NCBI RefSeq assembly: GCF_014268455.2
Contig: NZ_CP077085.1
Span: forward strand, 5,373,001-5,437,000
DNA from: Pseudomonas shahriarae
GTDB taxonomy: Bacteria; Pseudomonadota; Gammaproteobacteria; Pseudomonadales; Pseudomonadaceae
Reading direction: 5' to 3'
DNA: 64,000 nucleotides
Part shown: positions 1-8,741 of the stretch, in pieces
Numbering within the stretch: the stretch's first letter is position 1
Layout of the letters: each line of letters begins with the position of its first letter
Notes under the pieces: generated by a model
What the model was told of the DNA's origin: nothing
Database searches by the model: none
The model's input: the letters and a program-made list of their open reading frames with translations, nothing else
Made by a program: the position numbers and the translations under genes

Positions 1-524
1 TCCGTGAGTATCACCAGCAGGTCAGCCTCCACCAGGTTGGCCACCAGGGCCGCCAGGGTGTCGTTATCGCCAAAGCGGATTTCGTCGGTCACCACGGTGT
101 CGTTCTCGTTGATCACCGGGATCACCTTGAGCTCGACCAGGGCACGCAAGGTGCTACGGGCATTGAGGTAGCGCTTGCGGTCGGACAGATCGTCATGGGT
201 CAGCAGAATCTGCGCGGTATGGCGGCCGTGCTCGGCAAAACTGGATTCCCAGGCCTGCACCAACCCCATCTGACCAATCGCAGCAGCGGCCTGCAACTCA
301 TGCATCGCGCTGGGTCGCGCGGTCCAGCCAAGGCGGCTCATCCCGGCGGCAACCGCCCCGGACGACACCAGCACCAACTCGACACCTGCCTCATGCAAGG
401 CCACCATCTGTTCAACCCAGACGCTCATGGCTGCACGATCCAGCCCCTTGCCATCCGCCGTCAGCAGCGCACTCCCGATCTTTACGACCCAGCGTTGCGC
501 ACCCGTCACTTTGCTCCGCATCAT
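1..524 (-). CDS. proB: glutamate 5-kinase, N-terminal part (cut by window edge)
   Basis: Catalyses ATP-dependent phosphorylation of glutamate, the first step of proline synthesis in the cytoplasm. The visible N-terminal 174 residues begin [20 protein letters not shown] and contain the amino-acid-kinase signature [10 protein letters not shown], then [11 protein letters not shown], the [11 protein letters not shown] stretch and [11 protein letters not shown], all standard for ProB. The rest of the kinase domain and any PUA domain lie outside the window. Two adjacent ATG codons (524 and 521) could both serve as start. It lies downstream of obg in the same direction, as in P. aeruginosa, but a hairpin separates the two genes. 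Confidence 0.93.
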   Translation of the reverse strand, partial: MMRSKVTGAQRWVVKIGSALLTADGKGLDRAAMSVWVEQMVALHEAGVELVLVSSGAVAAGMSRLGWTARPSAMHELQAAAAIGQMGLVQAWESSFAEHGRHTAQILLTHDDLSDRKRYLNARSTLRALVELKVIPVINENDTVVTDEIRFGDNDTLAALVANLVEADLLVILT

Positions 525-600
525 CTTCAACCTTAGATTGAGGGCCACGCGACCCAGCGCCGCCCATAACGTTATTCGTGACTACCGATTTCCAGATACT

Positions 601-625
601 AAAACGCCGCTCGATTGAGCGGCGC
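601..625 (-). terminator. intrinsic terminator after obg
   Basis: An 8-bp perfect stem (CGCCGCTC/GAGCGGCG, 605-624) with a 4-base loop is followed on the minus strand by TTTTAG. It sits 20 bp after the obg stop codon and before proB, so it probably ends the ribosomal-protein/obg transcript wholly or partly. Confidence 0.75.
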
Positions 626-644
626 TTAAGTTTATCGCAACAGA

Positions 645-1898
<1,254 letters not shown>

Positions 1899-2018
1899 TT
1901 AAGAAACCAAGACATAAGACTCTTGCAAAAATGAGCGCAGCAACCTCAATCAGCGACCGCAAATCCCGCTGCCTTCGCCCACCACAAACAGCTTTGCAAG
2001 AGACTCACCCCACAAACG

Positions 2019-2047
2019 AAAAAGCCCCGTCGCAAGACAGGGCTTTT
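2019..2047 (-). terminator. terminator after rpmA
   Basis: The arms AAAAGCCC and GGGCTTTT close over an inner GTC-GCAA-GAC hairpin, and on the minus strand the stem runs into TTTTT. It sits 16 bp beyond the rpmA stop codon and probably attenuates read-through into obg. Confidence 0.75.
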
Positions 2048-2062
2048 CCAGCGAGCTCGCAA

Positions 2063-2320
2063 TTAAGCCGAGACAACGCTCACGTAACGGCGGTTGAACG
2101 CGCCTTTTACTTCAAACTTGATCACGCCTTCGATTTTCGCGAAGAGGGTGTGATCTTTACCCATGCCTACACCGTAACCGGCGTGGAATTGGGTGCCGCG
2201 CTGACGCACGATGATGTTGCCCGGAATGATTTTCTGGCCGCCATACATCTTAACGCCAAGGCGTTTGGCTTCTGAGTCGCGACCGTTACGGGTACTACCA
2301 CCAGCTTTTTTGTGTGCCAT
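2063..2320 (-). CDS. rpmA: 50S ribosomal protein L27
   Basis: Ribosomal protein near the peptidyl-transferase centre. The 85 residues start [20 protein letters not shown], the canonical L27 N terminus that contacts the tRNA acceptor ends, and continue LGVKMYGGQ and [10 protein letters not shown]. The length is normal. There is no Firmicutes-style N-terminal extension. A purine-rich Shine-Dalgarno (AGGAGAATTG on the minus strand) precedes the ATG. It follows rplU by 34 bp, as in nearly all bacteria. Confidence 0.99.
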   Translation of the reverse strand: MAHKKAGGSTRNGRDSEAKRLGVKMYGGQKIIPGNIIVRQRGTQFHAGYGVGMGKDHTLFAKIEGVIKFEVKGAFNRRYVSVVSA

Positions 2321-2354
2321 GAGTCAATTCTCCTAGTGAGGAATTAGGCTGAAA

Positions 2355-2669
2355 TTAAGCCTGAATACCGGTGATTTTGATCTCGGTGTACCACTGGCGG
2401 TGGCCCATACGCTTCATGTGGTGCTTACGACGACGGAACTTGATGATGCGGACTTTATCGTGACGACCTTGGGAGATCACTTCAGCCACAACGGTAGCGC
2501 CAGCAACAACTGGAGCGCCGATGTTCACGTCATCGCCATTGGCGACCAACAGAACGCGATCAAAAGTAACGGATTCGCCGGTAGCGATTTCCAGTTTTTC
2601 GATCTTCAGGTATTCACCTGGGGCGACCTTGTATTGCTTGCCACCAGTAACAATTACTGCGTACGACAT
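2355..2669 (-). CDS. rplU: 50S ribosomal protein L21
   Basis: Ribosomal protein of the large subunit that binds 23S rRNA. The 104-residue product starts [20 protein letters not shown] and ends in the basic [20 protein letters not shown] RNA-binding tail. The open frame extends 30 codons further upstream, but the ATG at 2669 is chosen because it gives the family length and has GGAGAAATACC in front of it. First gene of the rplU-rpmA unit, divergent from ispB. Confidence 0.99.
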   Translation of the reverse strand: MSYAVIVTGGKQYKVAPGEYLKIEKLEIATGESVTFDRVLLVANGDDVNIGAPVVAGATVVAEVISQGRHDKVRIIKFRRRKHHMKRMGHRQWYTEIKITGIQA

Positions 2670-2847
2670 GGTATTTCTCCGATAATCCTGCTCACCCAGC
2701 GCTTTATAAGAAGAGGTATTGGCTGGCATGGCTGCATGGGATGGACGTCCCGAATGCAATTGCGTAAGGCAGGTGCTGCCCAGGAAGTTCAGGGTGCGCG
2801 ATTGTACGCAAGCTGTGGAAGGCTTGCAAGTAGCCGTCTATCGCGCC

Positions 2848-2876
2848 TTGACACCCAGGGGCGCGGGTCCTAGCAT
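2848..2876 (+). promoter_or_regulatory. sigma-70-type promoter for ispB
   Basis: A consensus -35 TTGACA (2848-2853), a 17-bp spacer and a -10-like TAGCAT (2871-2876) lie 33 bp upstream of the ispB ATG. Inferred from sequence match only. Confidence 0.6.
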
Positions 2877-2908
2877 GCCGCGCAACCCTTCTGGAGCGAC
2901 TGTCGCTG

Positions 2909-3877
2909 ATGCAACCCCAAGCTTTCTACCGCGCGGTGGCGGACGATTTTAGCGCCGTCGACGGCATCATCAAGAAGCAACTGACTTCTAAAGTGCCGCT
3001 GGTCTCCAAAATTGGCGACTACATTACTTCGGCCGGCGGTAAACGCCTGCGTCCTTTATTAGTGCTGCTGTGTGGCAAGGCCCTGGGCCGCGAAGGCGAT
3101 GACCTGCGCCTGCTGGCCGCCACTATCGAGTTCCTGCACACCGCCACCCTGCTGCACGACGACGTGGTCGACATGTCTGGCATGCGCCGGGGTCGCGAGA
3201 CCGCCAATGCCATGTGGGGCAACGCGCCCAGCGTGCTGGTGGGTGATTTCCTGTATTCGCGTTCGTTCGAAATGATGGTCGAACTGGGCTCGATGCCGGT
3301 GATGAAGATCCTGTCCCAGGCCACGCGCATCATCGCCGAAGGCGAAGTGCTGCAACTGTCCAAGGTACGCGACGCCAGCACCACCGAAGAAACCTACATG
3401 GAAGTGATTCGCGGCAAGACCGCGATGCTCTTCGAAGCTTCGACCCACAGCGCCGCTGCCCTGTGCGAGGCGACCGCCGAACAGGCCGAAGCCCTGCGCA
3501 CCTTTGGCGATCACCTGGGCGTGGCCTTCCAGTTGGTGGATGACCTGCTCGATTATCGCGGCGACGCAGAAACCCTGGGCAAGAACGTCGGTGACGACCT
3601 GGCCGAAGGCAAGCCGACCCTGCCGCTGATCTACACCATGCGCGAAGGCACCCCGGAACAAGCGGCACTGGTGCGCAAGGCGATCCAGAAAGGCGGCATC
3701 GAAGACCTGGAAAGCATCCGCGCCGCCGTGGAAGCCTCGGGCTCGCTCGACTACACCGCACAACTGGCCCGTGACTACGTGGCCCGCGCCATCAAATGCC
3801 TGGAAGCCCTTCCAGCCAGCGAATACCGGGATGCCCTGGTGGAGTTGAGTGAGTTTGCGGTAGCCCGTACTCACTAA
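2909..3877 (+). CDS. ispB: trans-polyprenyl (octaprenyl/nonaprenyl) diphosphate synthase
   Basis: Condenses isopentenyl diphosphate onto farnesyl diphosphate to make the long side chain of ubiquinone. The 322-residue protein has both aspartate-rich metal-binding motifs of E-type prenyl synthases, DDVVD at 84-88 and DDLLD at 211-215, the basic GGKRLRP motif near 43-49 and FQLVDDLLDY. The length is normal for IspB. The chain length of the product cannot be read from sequence with certainty; pseudomonads usually make Q9. It is divergent from rplU, the conserved arrangement in gammaproteobacteria. Confidence 0.96.
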   Translation: MQPQAFYRAVADDFSAVDGIIKKQLTSKVPLVSKIGDYITSAGGKRLRPLLVLLCGKALGREGDDLRLLAATIEFLHTATLLHDDVVDMSGMRRGRETANAMWGNAPSVLVGDFLYSRSFEMMVELGSMPVMKILSQATRIIAEGEVLQLSKVRDASTTEETYMEVIRGKTAMLFEASTHSAAALCEATAEQAEALRTFGDHLGVAFQLVDDLLDYRGDAETLGKNVGDDLAEGKPTLPLIYTMREGTPEQAALVRKAIQKGGIEDLESIRAAVEASGSLDYTAQLARDYVARAIKCLEALPASEYRDALVELSEFAVARTH

Positions 3878-3882
3878 CGCTC

Positions 3883-3969
3883 TGTGGAAGCAGGCTTGCC
3901 TGCGATAGCATCACCTCGCTACAGCTGATAGACCGAGGTGCCTGCATCGCAGGCAAGCCAGCTTCCACA
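3883..3969. repeat. REPIN (paired inverted REP)
   Basis: Two inverted REP-like arms, TGTGGAAGCAGGCTTGCCTG and its near-complement ending GCTTCCACA, flank about 45 bp that contains an ACCTCG/CGAGGT mini-palindrome. It occupies the ispB-yjdM gap and could fold as a long hairpin after ispB. Confidence 0.85.
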
Positions 3970-4006
3970 TTTAGACCGCATCGCCCCTCCCCCCGACAAA
4001 ACCCTA

Positions 4007-4012
4007 TATAAT
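4007..4012 (+). promoter_or_regulatory. -10 element upstream of yjdM
   Basis: A perfect TATAAT lies 38 bp before the GTG start of yjdM. No good -35 is visible at normal spacing, so the call rests on the -10 only. Confidence 0.45.
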
Positions 4013-4050
4013 GTGCGACTTTTAGCCATCCTGACTTTCAAGGAGCTTTA

Positions 4051-4392
4051 GTGAGCACGTTGCCACCCTGCCCAAAATGCAATTCCGAATACACCTACGA
4101 AGACGGCGCCCAGCTGATCTGCCCGGAATGCGCCCATGAGTGGTCCGCCGGTGGTGAAGCCGAAACAACCAGCGATGAAACCGTAAAAAAAGACTCTGTT
4201 GGTAACGTCCTGCAAGACGGCGACACCATCACCGTGATCAAGGACCTCAAGGTCAAGGGCACCTCGCTGGTGGTCAAGGTCGGCACCAAGGTCAAGAACA
4301 TCCGCCTGTGCGATGGCGACCACGATATCGACTGCAAGATCGACGGTATCGGCCCGATGAAGCTCAAGTCCGAGTTCGTCCGCAAGGTCTGA
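4051..4392 (+). CDS. yjdM: YjdM (formerly PhnA) zinc-ribbon protein
   Basis: A small cytoplasmic protein of 113 residues whose biochemical role is unsettled. It was once called PhnA because of its place beside the E. coli phn operon. The N terminus has a zinc ribbon with CPKC (C7, C10) and CPEC (C24, C27). The rest is the conserved YjdM domain with [15 protein letters not shown] and [12 protein letters not shown]. The start is GTG at 4051, preceded by AAGGAGC. It appears monocistronic between a REPIN and the Fur-box gene. Nothing nearby concerns phosphonate use. Confidence 0.93.
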   Translation: MSTLPPCPKCNSEYTYEDGAQLICPECAHEWSAGGEAETTSDETVKKDSVGNVLQDGDTITVIKDLKVKGTSLVVKVGTKVKNIRLCDGDHDIDCKIDGIGPMKLKSEFVRKV

Positions 4393-4550
4393 CCGGCCTG
4401 CCCCCCATCCCGCGCCTGACGCGGGATGGCGTTTCACCCTCCCCCCATGACCTCCCCAGTAGCAAAAGGCCAGCTCTGCTGACCTTGCACAATGCCCACA
4501 TGCCCACTCCGAAAAACCAGGAAATTGCCAATAGGCACTTGCTATTCTAC

Positions 4551-4570
4551 GAATAAGAATTATTCTCATT
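4551..4570. promoter_or_regulatory. Fur box (iron-responsive operator)
   Basis: GAATAAGAATTATTCTCATT is a near-perfect dyad (AATAAGAATTATTCTCATT) matching the pseudomonad Fur operator. A possible promoter, TTGCTA (4539-4544) and TATTCT (4561-4566) with a 16-bp spacer, places the -10 inside the box, as expected for Fur repression. It ends 25 bp before the ATG at 4596. Confidence 0.85.
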
Positions 4571-4595
4571 GAAACCTTTCAAGGAGATGCGACCC

Positions 4596-4853
4596 ATGAC
4601 TTATTTGATTGATGCCTGGCTGGACCGTCCGCACCCTTACCTGCGGATCCTTCATCGGGAAACCGGCGAAGTGTGTGCGGTGCTGGAAGAAGAAGCGCTG
4701 AATGAACTGCAGGACCAGGGCGATCTGGACGTCAACGGCCTGAGTTCCAGTGAGCCTGGAGTGCTGAAGGAGGTGGTGAGGAATCTGTTTCTGTTCTGCT
4801 ATGCCCGAGCGTTGCGCCCGGTGACGGAGCTCAATGGCAAGTTTCACCCATGA
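4596..4853 (+). CDS. small conserved Pseudomonas protein, probably iron-regulated (PA4570-like)
   Basis: An 85-residue acidic soluble protein starting MTYLIDAWLDRPHPYLRILH. It has no signal peptide, membrane segment or metal motif. The start at 4596 is chosen over an in-frame ATG at 4569 because AAGGAGA (4581-4587) sits at the right distance and the longer form would begin inside the Fur box. By position (after ispB, before the FKBP gene) it corresponds to P. aeruginosa PA4570, which I recall as strongly induced by iron starvation. The Fur box directly upstream supports the same control here. No function is known to me. Confidence 0.85.
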   Translation: MTYLIDAWLDRPHPYLRILHRETGEVCAVLEEEALNELQDQGDLDVNGLSSSEPGVLKEVVRNLFLFCYARALRPVTELNGKFHP

Positions 4854-4869
4854 GCCACTACCCGCTTTA

Positions 4870-4914
4870 TGTGGAAACTGGCTTGCTCGCGATGCAGGCA
4901 AGCCAGCCCCCACA
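4870..4914. repeat. degenerate REP pair
   Basis: TGTGGAAACTGGCTTGCTCG and the opposing AGGCAAGCCAGCCCCCACA form an imperfect stem with a very short centre. It sits between two convergent genes and may act as a shared terminator. Confidence 0.75.
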
Positions 4915-4958
4915 CAAGCCCGGCCCTATAGAGAGCCAGGCGTAACCTGCAGCGGGTC

Positions 4959-5576
4959 TTACAGAACGTCGAGCAGCTCGACGTCAAATACCAGAACGCT
5001 GTGCGGCGGGATGCTGCCAACGCCTTGTGCGCCGTAAGCCAGTTCGCTCGGCACGTACAGGCGCCATTTGCTGCCGGCATTCATCAGTTGCAGGGCTTCG
5101 GTCCAGCCAGCGATCACGCCGCCGACCGGGAATTCTGCCGGCTGGCCACGCTCGTAGGAGCTGTCGAACACAGTGCCGTCGATCAGGGTGCCATGGTAGT
5201 GGGTACGCACCTGGTCTTCACGGGTCGGCTTGGCGCCGTCGCCAGCGGTCAGCACTTCAAATTGCAGGCCGGAAGCCAGGGTGGTGATGCCGTCACGCTT
5301 GGCGTTTTCAGCCAGGAAAGCCAGGCCAGCACCCGCGGCCGCTTCAGCCTTGGCGGCTGCTTCGGCTTGCATGATGTCGCGGATCACTTTGAAGCTGGCA
5401 GCCATTTGTTCCTGGTCAACACGGCTTGGCTTGCCGCCGAACGCGTCGGTCAGACCGGCCAGGATCGCGTCCAGGCTGACGCCCGGTGGCGGGTTGTCGC
5501 GCAGTTGGTCACCCAACTGACGGCCAATGCCGTAGCTGACGCGGGTTTCGTCGGTGGACAGATTGACTTCGGACAT
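4959..5576 (-). CDS. fklB: FKBP-type peptidyl-prolyl isomerase (FklB)
   Basis: Cytoplasmic isomerase and chaperone that speeds proline cis-trans isomerisation. The 205-residue form starts at the ATG at 5576 (MSEVNLSTDETRVSYGIGRQ). The frame remains open further upstream, but only this start has a GGAGC ribosome site and the family length. An N-terminal helical dimerisation segment (about 1-100) is followed by the FKBP domain with YHGTLIDGTVFDSSYERG, VIAGWTEAL and YGAQGVGSIPPHSVLVFDV. No signal peptide, which favours FklB over the periplasmic FkpA. Confidence 0.93.
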   Translation of the reverse strand: MSEVNLSTDETRVSYGIGRQLGDQLRDNPPPGVSLDAILAGLTDAFGGKPSRVDQEQMAASFKVIRDIMQAEAAAKAEAAAGAGLAFLAENAKRDGITTLASGLQFEVLTAGDGAKPTREDQVRTHYHGTLIDGTVFDSSYERGQPAEFPVGGVIAGWTEALQLMNAGSKWRLYVPSELAYGAQGVGSIPPHSVLVFDVELLDVL

Positions 5577-5723
5577 GGAAAGGCTCCGCTGTAGGACAAA
5601 CCCAAGATCCTGCAAAAGCGCAGTTTCTTGCGTGTCATCCAAACTAAAAGGGCGAGCAGACTAGCACACTCGCCCTACGCTTGATCAGCCCAAAATCCCA
5701 GGCAAACAGGCGTTCGGCGCGGA

Positions 5724-6212
5724 TCAATGCTTGGTGAGTTTATCCAGGTAGCCCATGGCAAACGCCGAGATCACGAAGGTCATGTGAATGATCACGTACC
5801 ACATCAGATGCTGTGGATCGACATTCTTGGCATCCATGAAGATACGCAGCAGGTGGATCGAGGAAATCGCCACGATGGAGGCCGCCACTTTCATCTTCAG
5901 CGACGAAGAGTCCATGGTGCCCAGCCAGTTGAGCTTTTCCTTGTTGTCGTCAATATCCAGTTGCGAGACGAAGTTCTCGTAGCCGGAGATCATCACCATC
6001 ACCAGCAAGCCACCCACCAGGGCCATGTCGATCAACGACAGCAGCACCAGGATCAGCTCCGACTCGGCCATCGCAAAGACATTGGGCAGCAGATGGATCA
6101 CTTCCTGGAAGAATTTCAGCGCCAACGCCAGCAGCCCGAGGGACAAGCCGAAATAGATCGGCGCCAGCAGCCAGCGGGAGGCGTACATTGCATTTTCGAT
6201 AAAGCGTTCCAT
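5724..6212 (-). CDS. yqhA: YqhA/UPF0114 inner-membrane protein (TIGR00645)
   Basis: A 162-residue inner-membrane protein of unknown function. Hydrophobic stretches at about 14-34, 52-75, 108-125 and 137-155 predict four membrane helices. Family-typical segments are the N-terminal [20 protein letters not shown], the loop [12 protein letters not shown], and [20 protein letters not shown]. Length and sequence fit the family throughout. It points leftward, divergent from the lipoprotein at 6377. Confidence 0.9.
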   Translation of the reverse strand: MERFIENAMYASRWLLAPIYFGLSLGLLALALKFFQEVIHLLPNVFAMAESELILVLLSLIDMALVGGLLVMVMISGYENFVSQLDIDDNKEKLNWLGTMDSSSLKMKVAASIVAISSIHLLRIFMDAKNVDPQHLMWYVIIHMTFVISAFAMGYLDKLTKH

Positions 6213-6376
6213 GGAATCTCACACAGCTTGGCTAGAAATGGCGGCGAGTATATCAGCCGCGCGCATCGCGCCATAACCACCCGGAAACTGACCTGTAGCG
6301 CTTCTGTAAGACAATTTTTCTGCTAGTGTCGGCCCCATCAACGTGGCTCGATGCTGCCGGACAGGAATCTCAAATA

Positions 6377-8197
6377 ATGGATGTGCGATCTCCCTTGGCC
6401 AGTCTTGGCCTGTGTGTGGCATTGCTGGCGGCCAGCGGCTGCTCCCCCAGCGACGAGCACAAGCAAGCCACTCTCGAAGAAAAAACCGCCCAGTTCGAAC
6501 AGTCCCTGGATACCATCCAGGATCCCCGCCTCAAAGAGGCCGTAGGCGAACTGGGCGGCTCGCTGCTGCTACTGGAGCGGGCGCGCATCAAGCTCGACAC
6601 CAGGCCTGTCGAGACCGAGTACGGGGAAAACGCCCTGGCCGTGCTTGCCCACTACCCTACCCCGCAAGCCCTGGTAGATACCTACATCAACGGGCTGTTT
6701 GTCCTGCGCAAGAACTCGCACTCGGACTACCTGACCGATCTGCAACCGGTGTTCCCGTTCAGTTTCAATATGCCGGACCAATTCCCCTTTCCCCATGGCC
6801 TGGAATGGCAGTCGGTGACCCTGAGCAACAACAAGATCATCCCGTTCCAGCCGGAATGGTCGGAAACCGACCCCGGCATTCAGTTGAGCCCCAGCAGCTC
6901 CAACCTGACCAACCCGGACGACCTGACCGTGACCTATCCGTTTATCGAAGGTATCGAGACGGACAACAAGAGCCAGCCGCAGCCTGTCATGCTCAAAGGC
7001 CAGGTCGAGGTGATTGCCCCGAGTAAAGTCCTGGCCTTCGACCTGACCCGCCAGGACGTGGGCCAGAAACGCACTCAGGAAAACATCACGCTGACCCTGC
7101 TGGCCCTGGAAAACAACTACGCAGAGATCGAGCTGAGCAACACCAGCCCCCTGGCGCCACAAGTGGCAGATGAATCACCCAACCCGCTGCTGGTCCAGGC
7201 CCGGGACACCACGGGGCAGTTTCTTTCCCGCTCCGGTTCGATCAACGAAAGTGCCGCCCAGGTCGCCTTCTACGAGCAGCAACTGGCACAGATGCGCAAG
7301 CAGAACACCTGGTCCGAGGCCTTTGAGAAACAGTTGGAGGACGCGCAAAAAGCCTTTGAACAAAAGCAGGCCAGCCACTACGCCAAGGTCTACTTCAATG
7401 GGGTGATCGATACGCTGCAGGTCAACGTGCTGGATTTCTCCGACGCGACAGTCACCCATAAGGATCTGGAGCTGCCTGTACGGCGCTTCGACAAGAACAG
7501 CCTGGAAAAGACCGTCCAGGGCCTGCCCATGCCGGTCACCGTGTATGACGACCAAGCTGCGGACTGGCTCAAAAGTGCCACGCTCTCCGAAGACCAGCTC
7601 AAAAGCAGCATCACCATCAGCCAGTCAGTGGAGGACGCCAGCGCCGCCCACATCACCTTCGACCACCCTTTCACCTTCAATGACGACCTGGTCGGCTCGA
7701 CACGCACCAGCAGCGACGCCCCGCTGACGTTCTTTACCGCAGATGATGAAGGCAACCGCGGGGAACCCATCGAGTTGCCCACCGAAGCCTTTGAAGTCGA
7801 CCCATGGCGCGGCGCCATCACCTACGATCTCAATTTATTCCCGGAAACCCCGGCCTATGCGGTGGGATCCATCCCGCTGTTCCTGGCCACGATCGAAAAA
7901 AACACCCTCGACACCACGCACTTGCCCAAGGGCCTGTTGCTGAAAGATAACGCCCTGATCGTCGACCAGGCGCTGTTCCCTTCCGACAGCTGGCGGTTCT
8001 TTGCCAAGGACGCCAGCGGCAACTACCTGAAGGAAATCCTAGGCGTCAGCCACCGCGCCGAGGAATACGGCACCGCACTGTTTGACGTGCATTACTTTTA
8101 TGGCCAGCCGACCGTGCTTGAAACCTACCAGCGCACTGCGCTGAACACGCTGCAATACGGCTTTGAGGTCAAGCTGGACAAGCCCGAGACCAAATAA
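6377..8197 (+). CDS. large lipoprotein of unknown function
   Basis: The 606-residue product starts at the ATG at 6377 (AGGAA in front). Its signal peptide ends in LAASGC, with Cys22 as the likely lipidated residue. An Asp/Ser at +2 is not decisive, because SerPro follows the Cys, so outer-membrane sorting is possible. The mature part is soluble and charged, with a helical N-terminal segment (EEKTAQFEQSLDTIQ) and a coiled-coil-like stretch near 300-345 (QLAQMRKQNTWSEAFEKQLE). No enzymatic motif is recognised. P. aeruginosa has a similar-sized hypothetical gene in the same neighbourhood. Confidence 0.85.
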   Translation: MDVRSPLASLGLCVALLAASGCSPSDEHKQATLEEKTAQFEQSLDTIQDPRLKEAVGELGGSLLLLERARIKLDTRPVETEYGENALAVLAHYPTPQALVDTYINGLFVLRKNSHSDYLTDLQPVFPFSFNMPDQFPFPHGLEWQSVTLSNNKIIPFQPEWSETDPGIQLSPSSSNLTNPDDLTVTYPFIEGIETDNKSQPQPVMLKGQVEVIAPSKVLAFDLTRQDVGQKRTQENITLTLLALENNYAEIELSNTSPLAPQVADESPNPLLVQARDTTGQFLSRSGSINESAAQVAFYEQQLAQMRKQNTWSEAFEKQLEDAQKAFEQKQASHYAKVYFNGVIDTLQVNVLDFSDATVTHKDLELPVRRFDKNSLEKTVQGLPMPVTVYDDQAADWLKSATLSEDQLKSSITISQSVEDASAAHITFDHPFTFNDDLVGSTRTSSDAPLTFFTADDEGNRGEPIELPTEAFEVDPWRGAITYDLNLFPETPAYAVGSIPLFLATIEKNTLDTTHLPKGLLLKDNALIVDQALFPSDSWRFFAKDASGNYLKEILGVSHRAEEYGTALFDVHYFYGQPTVLETYQRTALNTLQYGFEVKLDKPETK

Positions 8198-8205
8198 GCC
8201 GTGGG

Positions 8206-8526
8206 CTAGAGGTGAACCGCATGAACCCGCCCGCCATTGAGCTGGCGCAGGTGTGCCTGCAGGTGCAGGCACCATATCTGCGGATCGTCGGCCAGTTCAT
8301 AGCCGTGCAGGGTCAGGCTTTGCACGATGGAATCCAGCATATTTTCTGCGACGAACGGCCCAGGGAAGGGCCCCTGGGACTTGATGGTCGAGGGCTGCTC
8401 GCCGGTCATTCCGGCGGCAAACAGCAACGTCCACATCCCGGTATCCCCCGCAAGAGGGCGAATGGAACATTCAATTCGGGTGACCAGGCCCAGGCACTGG
8501 CGAGTGAGGCAAAGGCTGCGCGGCAT
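8206..8526 (-). CDS. conserved hypothetical protein (PA4575-like position)
   Basis: A 106-residue basic protein beginning MPRSLCLTRQCLGLVTRIEC, without membrane segments. It contains a moderately conserved core (GPFPGPFVAENMLDSIVQSL) and ends QLNGGRVHAVHL. It is convergent with the large lipoprotein, only 8 bp apart. By position, between that gene and the Lon-like protease, it corresponds to PA4575 of P. aeruginosa. Codon use resembles the neighbours. No function can be assigned. Confidence 0.7.
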   Translation of the reverse strand: MPRSLCLTRQCLGLVTRIECSIRPLAGDTGMWTLLFAAGMTGEQPSTIKSQGPFPGPFVAENMLDSIVQSLTLHGYELADDPQIWCLHLQAHLRQLNGGRVHAVHL

Positions 8527-8701
8527 GGCGGCGACCCTCGGTAGATCCGGTGTTCAGCCTCCAGACACAAGGCTGTCTCTATCCCATGACCCCTGTAGCT
8601 ATCCCTAGAGCTGAGAATAGAAGAAAACCGGTACAAACCAAGGCCGTAGGGACCAACGGCGGCTGGTCCCGAAAAACCCAGTCAAAATCATGACACGCTG
8701 T

Positions 8702-8733
8702 CTGTAGGGGCGAGCAAGCTCGCGCACCTACAG
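8702..8733. repeat. single REP-type palindrome
   Basis: CTGTAGG and CCTACAG arms enclose GCGAGCAAGCTCGC. It lies just beyond the stop codon of the Lon-like protease gene and can fold as its downstream hairpin. Confidence 0.7.
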
Positions 8734-8741
8734 TGGAAACC

